Assembly (NCBI GenBank): GCA_029959195.1
Contig: CP114117.1
Location: 2,914,001 to 2,978,000 of the forward strand
Reading direction: 5' to 3'
From: Dictyophora rubrovolvata
Taxonomy: Eukaryota; Basidiomycota; Agaricomycetes; Phallales; Phallaceae
DNA length: 64,000 bases
The notes beneath the pieces were generated by a model that saw nothing but the letters and a program-made list of their open reading frames with translations, did not search any database and was not told the DNA's origin. Position numbers and translations under genes: made by a program. Shown here one piece after another: positions 58,841 to 64,000 of the stretch; within the stretch, counting starts at the first letter, position 1, and each line of letters opens with the position of its first letter.

Positions 58841-59797
58841 TTAAGATAAAGCAATGAAAAGACCACCGACAGCCATAATAATGCCCGCAGGGGCGGTAAT
58901 TTTGATACGACTTGAACCGTTGGTTGCAGTTGGAGCCGGAGGTAGGGTATTCGAAGGGGAAGAAGTATCGGAATCACTGGTTTGAGTTTGAGTTGGCTGA
59001 GTCGGGGTGGGTAACGCGGTGGGTGTAGACTGAGTTGAGGTTGAGTTACTCGTCTCTGTGGACGACGACGATTGAGAAGTCGAGGGGCTGGTTGGTGCCA
59101 CAACACTGCTCGTCATGGTGGGAATAGCAGCTGGGGTAGATGGAGACGCTCCAACAGGAGCGGGAGCCCCCGCAGAAGCCCCAGCAGGAGTCTTAGCAGG
59201 AGCACTCGCAGGATTCGGATTATTTCCACCAGCTTGTGGGGCTTTCGGGGTAGATGGTGGTGGCGGTGGCGGTGGTAACGACGTTTCTCCAGGTAACAGA
59301 ATAGGAGATAACGTTATTCCAGCTTCCTCGCATTCTACCACCAGATCTGAGAAATAAACACATTGCATATAACAAAGTAAGTTCGCATTCGCAAATGACA
59401 ACGAAAGTGTATTGGCGCACTGTTTAGGGTCGTCTGAGGAGTGTCGAAAGTGGCTCCACTCAATTTGCCTACACAGATACTGCAGCTGGCAAGGTCATCA
59501 AGAAGCAGTTGGGTACAAAGACCTGTATTATAAACAGTAAACGGCTGTTGAAAACGCGACTGGCGAATGTTAAACGTACAACTTGTGGCAGAACAGCTCT
59601 GCAGTGTTAAAATTAGAGACAGGTCAAAGACGACAGGAACCAGTTTAGATGGACTTTACCTGGAGAATAGTATTGAGTTCACTGCAGTTACCAGTGCATG
59701 CAGGAGGAACGTTGCCAAGTGGCCCTGACTGCCGCGAGAAGAAGACCGACGCAGTGATTAACTGCCCTAAAGAGATGGCAATTAGGAAGGACAACAT
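58841..59797 (-). CDS. Secreted Cys-rich, Ser/Thr/Pro-rich protein, GPI-type end (copy 2)
   Basis: The start at 59797 gives the signal peptide MLSFLIAISLGQLITASVFF, then PLGNVPPACTGNCSELNTIL. Further exons read SCSATSC, LCTQLLLDDLASCSICVGKL and SGATFDTPQTTLN, then VECEEAGITLSPILLPGETS. A long Pro-, Ala-, Ser- and Thr-rich region (likely O-glycosylated) ends at a hydrophobic tail (ITAPAGIIMAVGGLFIALS), consistent with a GPI anchor. It is a paralogue of the gene at 56237-57026, in opposite orientation, with FUR1 between them. The Cys-rich part is better preserved here than in copy 1. TATATAAA reads toward the gene from 59892. Function unknown. Confidence 0.7.
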
Positions 59798-59884
59798 AAT
59801 CAGCACGGCGTAATGGAGTTTTTAGTTGAAAAAGAGTGGAAGTGGTGAAGAAAACACCGATGAGTTTCCAATAAATTGAAAGGG

Positions 59885-59892
59885 TTTATATA
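59885..59892 (-). promoter_or_regulatory. TATA box of secreted-protein copy 2
   Basis: TATATAAA on the minus strand, about 88 bases before the start codon at 59797. Confidence 0.5.
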
Positions 59893-60443
59893 TGAGGGTG
59901 TTATAAGCGTCTGTTCTCGGCCATGGTGCCCGTACTACTAGTTCATTCACCGAAGAAAGGCAAGTGATATGCTTGAAGGAGCCAGAATGAATAGGATTAA
60001 GAACCGAGCATTGCGAAATTATGACTGAAGACGGGTTGGTCGGCCAATGCACAGCTCAGTATAGTGTTTGTCTACTCTCGGCTCATTATGACGTCGATAA
60101 ATTGAGATACCGGTCGTACGTGGAGAGTGTAGTACTTCTTCATATACCTACCACAATCAAGGGTTTAAACCCCATAATGCCGGCGTTCCTTTCAGTGCGT
60201 ACCGAAGTAGAAAGGCACCTGGTGAAAACAACTAGTACTGTTGCTAGCGTTATTAGTAGACCAAGCTGCGCATCGTGGACGAATTGTTCGACTTGTTTAG
60301 GCAACGGGTTGACTGCGAACTTGCAATTGAAACATCATTATACGAGAAGGGTAGTAATAGGGAATGTCATCCAAGCTTCGGGTCACGCCGACTGACCCGT
60401 CGCTGAGCGCTTGTGCGCCCGCCCGCCGACGTCATTGCATAAT
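59893..60443. other. Divergent intergenic region
   Basis: Between secreted-protein copy 2 and the SNAP43-like gene. A 124-codon plus frame at 60021-60395 lacks motifs and runs into the likely promoter (GACGTCA at 60429-60435), so I do not call it. Confidence 0.4.
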
Positions 60444-61545
60444 ATGTCGATAACACCAACACCATCCATCCCGCGAGGTGCCGAGCCTTCTCTACAGGCG
60501 TTTTATTATCATTCTTCTCTCTTTATATCAGCTTTACGAGAGGATATCGACTTGTTATTAACAACATATGCACACGCATATGCTTGTGAAGCATTTGAGC
60601 CCGAAAAGCCCTTTGAGCTGTTCAAGTCCATATGGAAGAGTTTAGGATGGAATTACGCTCATTTGGTATGCGTGGATGCGAAAAGACCGACATTCGTGAG
60701 TACAGTTGGAAGGTGCTTTGTTGGTAAGTAAGCCGAATCAAAACCCGATTTTGGACTGAGTCACAATTTCTTTTTCTTTTAGAACGTGTGGCTGATACTT
60801 CCGAAAATCTTCTCCGTCGTGCTGCTGCGTTGTTTGGCTTGTACATTTGGTACATGACTCAACCCAAAAATATCGAAGTTAACATTCCTGTCGCGGATTA
60901 CATTACAGTGCCTATCGGTGAGTTATACTGCATAAATGCACTTGAGTCGATTATTGAAGGAAAATATCATCAGATATATACGAAATGATACTGCAAATGC
61001 ATACATCATATGCCTCTCCGCTACGAACTTACATAACCTACGTAATTTCACAGCTTCTCTCGCAGTCCTTGTTCCACATCATCCCATCATCCAAGTACCA
61101 CCCTCAAAATCCTCGTGATCTACCACACAGCATGCCTCTTTTAACACGCGATATTGAAGCAGGACACTCCGGTGGCTGGAGGAAAAGAGGGAGGCCTTCA
61201 CAGCTCGACCAAGCACAAAGAGCGGAAAAGGTGCTTTCCGAATTAGAGGCATTTTTGAGCGACAAAAGCTTTGAAGTTGGTGCAGATGATAATGCGATTC
61301 TGCCCCTTCAAGCTCCGGATCTTTCCTCTTCCGAAAGTTATCTGGCCCTTAAACAACAATTGAAGGAAAGTGTCCCCTCTGATGTGCTGAAAATGGCGGA
61401 AGAAACGACCCTCAGACGTGTTGAAGCTGCCGAAGAGCACATTAAACGGAAATACCTGAATACCCAGGATGTTCATTACGAAGGGCTCAAAAGGTTAAGA
61501 GAACAGATTCAACAAGGAGGTTTACTGGACCTTTTTCATGGATGA
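60444..61545 (+). CDS. SNAP43/SNAPC1-like snRNA-activating complex subunit
   Basis: SNAPc binds the proximal element of snRNA promoters and recruits Pol II or Pol III. The start at 60444 gives MSITPTPSIPRGAEP; exon 1 includes LREDIDLLLTTYAHAYACEA and FELFKSIWKSLGWNYAHLV, exon 2 AALFGLYIWYMTQPKNIEVN with IPVADYITVPI, and exon 3 (acceptor near 60974) DIYEMILQMHTSYASPLRTY, ITYVISQLLSQSLFHIIPSS and a long helical C terminus (KVLSELEAFLSDKSFEVG; GLKRLREQIQQGGLLDLFHG). The G-L-Y-x-x-Y-x-x-x-T-Q-P block and the order of helices fit SNAP43. Earlier exon borders would split this into two short unrelated frames; the third exon as given joins them. Convergent with LRP1. Confidence 0.7.
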
Positions 61546-61882
61546 TACAAAGAGAGTACGTGCTCGGATTCGTAGAGGTACGTAAAAGCTTTAAATTCAC
61601 AACACGCTTTAATTAATGCGCTAGTGGCTCAAATTCCGACTGAGCTTATGAAAAGAAAGCATCTTGAAATTGCCCAGTCCTATTGGAAGTGCGTGGACAA
61701 TACAGGCGTGACTCGCAACAAGTAATAATAGGTGCATCATAAGATGACGAAAGTCAAGAACAGGAAATATGGTGTCGCGATGAGATCAAGTGGCGAGACT
61801 GCTCATAGTACAGATTGTTGCTTATGGCATTGCCATAGAAATATAAGTACCGGGCTACAGAGCAAAATACAGTTCAGGGATT
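61546..61882. other. Convergent 3' flanks, SNAP43-like and LRP1
   Basis: A short plus frame follows the SNAP43-like stop without clear coding support; otherwise nothing seen. Confidence 0.35.
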
Positions 61883-63262
61883 TTAACTCGCAGAGTCCGA
61901 AGATATAATAATAGGCGAAGGGACATCTCTAGACCCTTTCTTTCGCTTTTTCTTTGTCTTGTTTTGATCCAAGGTATTTGCTATAGAGTGAAAATTAGTA
62001 CCTAGTCCGTCAGCAAGGCGAATCGGTTCTTACAGTCAGACGGCTCAATCAGCGCACTTAGGGTTGGCTGTGACTTCGGTTGCACTGTTGTAAAACGTGA
62101 AGAATTAAATCAGCAAATCAATCGGCTAAAACATACGTTGTAAACTCTCCTCAGCTGGGCTAGGCTCTGCGTCGACGTCGATCACCTCGACGTCTTTCTG
62201 CTGTTTTTTCTTCTTTTTTGTTCTTGGTTTTCTCGTCTTCATAGCTTTACCCGTAAAGGGTACAGATATATCCTCTTGAGACACGCTTTGTGCCGCGTTC
62301 GTTTCGACATTTTGGGCTACTGGAGTGCTAACTACCGGCTGTGACTTCCCGGAAGTTGTCAAATCGTCAAACCCTATGCAAGCACACAAGTCGGTATTCA
62401 ATCAATTAAAACGAAGAAAAAGTATACCGGTCCAAGGATCCATTCCTTTTCTTTTTTTCTTGAGATCTACGCTGTCGTCTTCTCGCACTTTCCGCTTCCC
62501 TTCGCTCTTTGAAGATGAGGTGCTGTCGTCAACAATCATCAATTCGTCATCTGAGGGTCTCTGATCATCGTTGACTGGTCCTTTCTTCCTTTCTTCAATT
62601 TTAGCCAGAGCGGCAGGAGTAGGCTCAGCACCTGTAACAGTAGCTTGAGTCGTAGTTTGTGTAGTCGTTGTCTTCGTTTCAGTCATAGCTGCAGCGGCAG
62701 ATGTCGACGCCTCTGTCGTATTAAACCGTAGGTGTGTCCCTTGCGCATCCCCCGATACAGCTTCTTTGATGGCGTGCTTTATGAATCGCGTTGCAGCTTC
62801 TTGGTCCACCACCAGGGTCCCTTGAGAATAACATTTCAGAACATCTAACACGGCAGTCAACATAAAAACATACTTTTTTCAGGCCTTTCAGTAGTCTTTA
62901 TCTTGGAAAAATATTGCACCATTCGCTCCTGAACGTAATAACTCGAATCGGGCACTGCAACGGTAGAAAAACCACCTACCAACTCGGAAGTAACACCATG
63001 CTTCGCAGTATCTGCGTCTCTCAGTCGTAAATATGCTAATTTGAGATTCAAAAGCGTTTAGTGAAGTACAAGGAGGATGTGGAACCGCAGTTGACATACA
63101 AAATACCAGATTGTTCACAACGTAGGGAAGAAGAACTTGTAATTTCGCTTTTTGTAAAACATCTAATTTTGCTTCTGTTTCTGATAAATCCGTTTCAAAA
63201 AGAGGTGCAAGAACATCTTCTAGATCATTCAGTAAGTTTTCAACAGCTGATATACTCTCCAT
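61883..63262 (-). CDS. LRP1: Exosome cofactor LRP1/Rrp47 (C1D, Sas10 family)
   Basis: Lrp1/Rrp47 binds Rrp6 and guides nuclear exosome processing of stable RNAs. The start at 63262 gives MESISAVENLLNDLEDVLAP, then LDVLQKAKLQVLLPYVVNNL; two introns then give VFSYLRLRDADTAKHGVTSE and LERMVQYFSKIKTTERPEK, which is the C1D core. The next exons include EAATRFIKHAIKEAVSG, a Thr-rich linker, nuclear-signal-like KRKVREDDSVDLKKKRKG, and KAMKTRKPRTKKKKKQQKD. A last exon after the acceptor near 61980 reads NTLDQNKTKKKRKKGSRDV and ends IIISSDSAS. The Lys-rich tails fit RNA binding by the family. The 3' exons are inferred from frame and splice signals, and the protein is longer than the yeast 184 residues. 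Confidence 0.8.
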
Positions 63263-63325
63263 GTTACTCCTGGTCGCACGTCAAGTGCAAAAAGACTTGA
63301 AAGCCTAAGCTAACCAAGATCGAAC

Positions 63326-63341
63326 CGCGTCACGCATCACG
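63326..63341 (-). promoter_or_regulatory. GTCACG-rich element upstream of LRP1
   Basis: CGCGTCACGCATCACG lies 64 bases before the LRP1 start. Its 14 bases 63328-63341 (CGTCACGCATCACG) are identical to 32004-32017 just before the MAD1 start. Confidence 0.5.
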
Positions 63342-63873
63342 CGGCGCACGTAACTTCAAGTCCTGGATGGCCTCTGAATAACCCAAAGGTTTGCTGTGTG
63401 TCTACGACTACACTATTCAAAGCGTCCATATACATACTTGAATAGGTGGATTACTGGCCCAGACAGATTTTCTCGTTCTCGTGTCGCAATGTTCAAAGGC
63501 CCGGGATGTACTCTTTGGTGTCGCTTCCCCCAGCCTCTCTCTACGTATAACGCTTTAACCACCATATCAGGCAACTTCTCTATTTGTAGCTACGGTTTAA
63601 CTAACTTCTTCTGTCCCCTCCTCACCTTGGAGCTAAAAGATTGCAGCCTTTGCCATCTGGTCTCCTAAGCTACTACGGATTCTATCTATACATCTTTCAA
63701 AATCCTTGACCCGACGTTCTCGGAAACTGCCCTACCGTGACTGTTTAGGAAGGAAAAGTCATAGGTTACCTACCTTCCCAGGATGTTGGAACGATGTTGT
63801 CTCAAAGTGAACTTGCGGAGAGGGTAATGCAACGTCTGTATAGAGTGCCGCATCCGGACGATACGGAAGCAGA
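63342..63873. other. Intergenic, no supported gene
   Basis: A 90-codon plus frame at 63396-63668 has no motif or splice support. Confidence 0.35.
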
Positions 63874-64000
63874 ATGGAGGACCTGGTGTCGTTTCAGAAC
63901 CATCCTCGCTACTTTAACAGAATTGACAGGCTAGAACTCGGTACTCTTCCAGTCATTCGCGCTTTCCGGTCGTATCTGCTACTTCTCACTCGATATTACC
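63874..64000 (+). CDS. Possible 5' end of a gene cut by the window edge
   Basis: An ATG at 63874 opens a frame that stays open to the last base: MEDLVSFQNHPRYFNRIDRL, ELGTLPVIRAFRSYLLLLTR, YY. An overlapping frame from 63795 ends at 63935. Both look more like coding sequence than the surroundings, but neither matches a family I know; the right one cannot be chosen without the downstream sequence. Confidence 0.25.
   Translation, partial: MEDLVSFQNHPRYFNRIDRLELGTLPVIRAFRSYLLLLTRYY

Noticed and set aside
60021-60395. 124-codon plus-strand frame between divergent genes
   Set aside because: Lies in the promoter region of the SNAP43-like gene and shows no motif.
1-64000. Retrotransposon, virus-derived or DNA transposon coding remains
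   Set aside because: No reverse transcriptase, integrase, capsid or transposase motif was recognised on either strand.
1-64000. CRISPR array or bacterial-type operon
   Set aside because: No spaced direct repeats; the genes are spliced eukaryotic genes.

Overview
The window is a gene-dense stretch of a filamentous basidiomycete genome, most likely an Agaricomycete (mushroom-forming fungus). The reasons are the many short (about 45-90 nt) GT-AG introns that break almost every gene, the lack of bacterial-style operons, and families typical of this class: a DUF1746 protein, a Rua1 C-terminal zinc-binding protein, Ser/Thr-rich GPI-type secreted proteins, a Cys-rich single-pass membrane protein, and GH92 and GH16 enzymes. 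No tRNA, rRNA, reverse transcriptase, integrase or transposase was recognised. Gene models were spliced by eye; coordinates run from start codon to stop codon, and exon borders are approximate.

Layout. 1-8.0 kb holds a cell-surface/secretory group on the minus strand: a tandem-WSC secreted protein, a single-pass membrane protein, and a GH92 alpha-mannosidase. 8.4-10.4 kb holds a tight trio: RidA (minus) and a DUF1746 membrane protein (plus) diverge from a 130-bp promoter, and the DUF1746 gene converges on a twin-CX9C NDUFAF8-like mitochondrial protein. 12.4-23.3 kb is all minus strand: a PHO84-type phosphate transporter, a gene-poor gap, a membrane-anchored amidohydrolase (CE9-like), a GC-rich mini-repeat, and methylthioadenosine phosphorylase. 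24-31 kb (minus) has the Rua1-type nuclear protein and a Baeyer-Villiger-type flavin monooxygenase. 32-39.3 kb (plus) has MAD1 and a Msb1/Mug8 protein. 40.4-40.8 kb has a very small candidate serine palmitoyltransferase small subunit. 42.7-50.6 kb has GH16 glucanase, an SDR, an unknown protein, a class V aminotransferase and an aspartic protease. 52-59.8 kb has an unknown low-complexity protein, a PfkB kinase, and uracil phosphoribosyltransferase flanked by two related secreted proteins in opposite orientation. 60.4-63.3 kb has a SNAP43-like snRNA-activating complex subunit converging on the exosome cofactor LRP1/C1D. A possible further gene begins at the right edge.

The genes do not form one pathway. 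Small functional groupings are visible: wall/secretory enzymes on the left, mitotic/polarity genes in the middle, nucleotide salvage (MTAP, FUR1), and RNA metabolism on the right. The most useful observations are genes easily missed by automatic annotation (small SPT subunit, twin-CX9C protein, DUF1746, SNAP43), MluI-box-like sites directly upstream of MAD1, a 14-mer shared by the MAD1 and LRP1 promoters, a probable GC-AG intron in the SDR, and two near-perfect palindromes. I found no clear previously undescribed multi-gene system.
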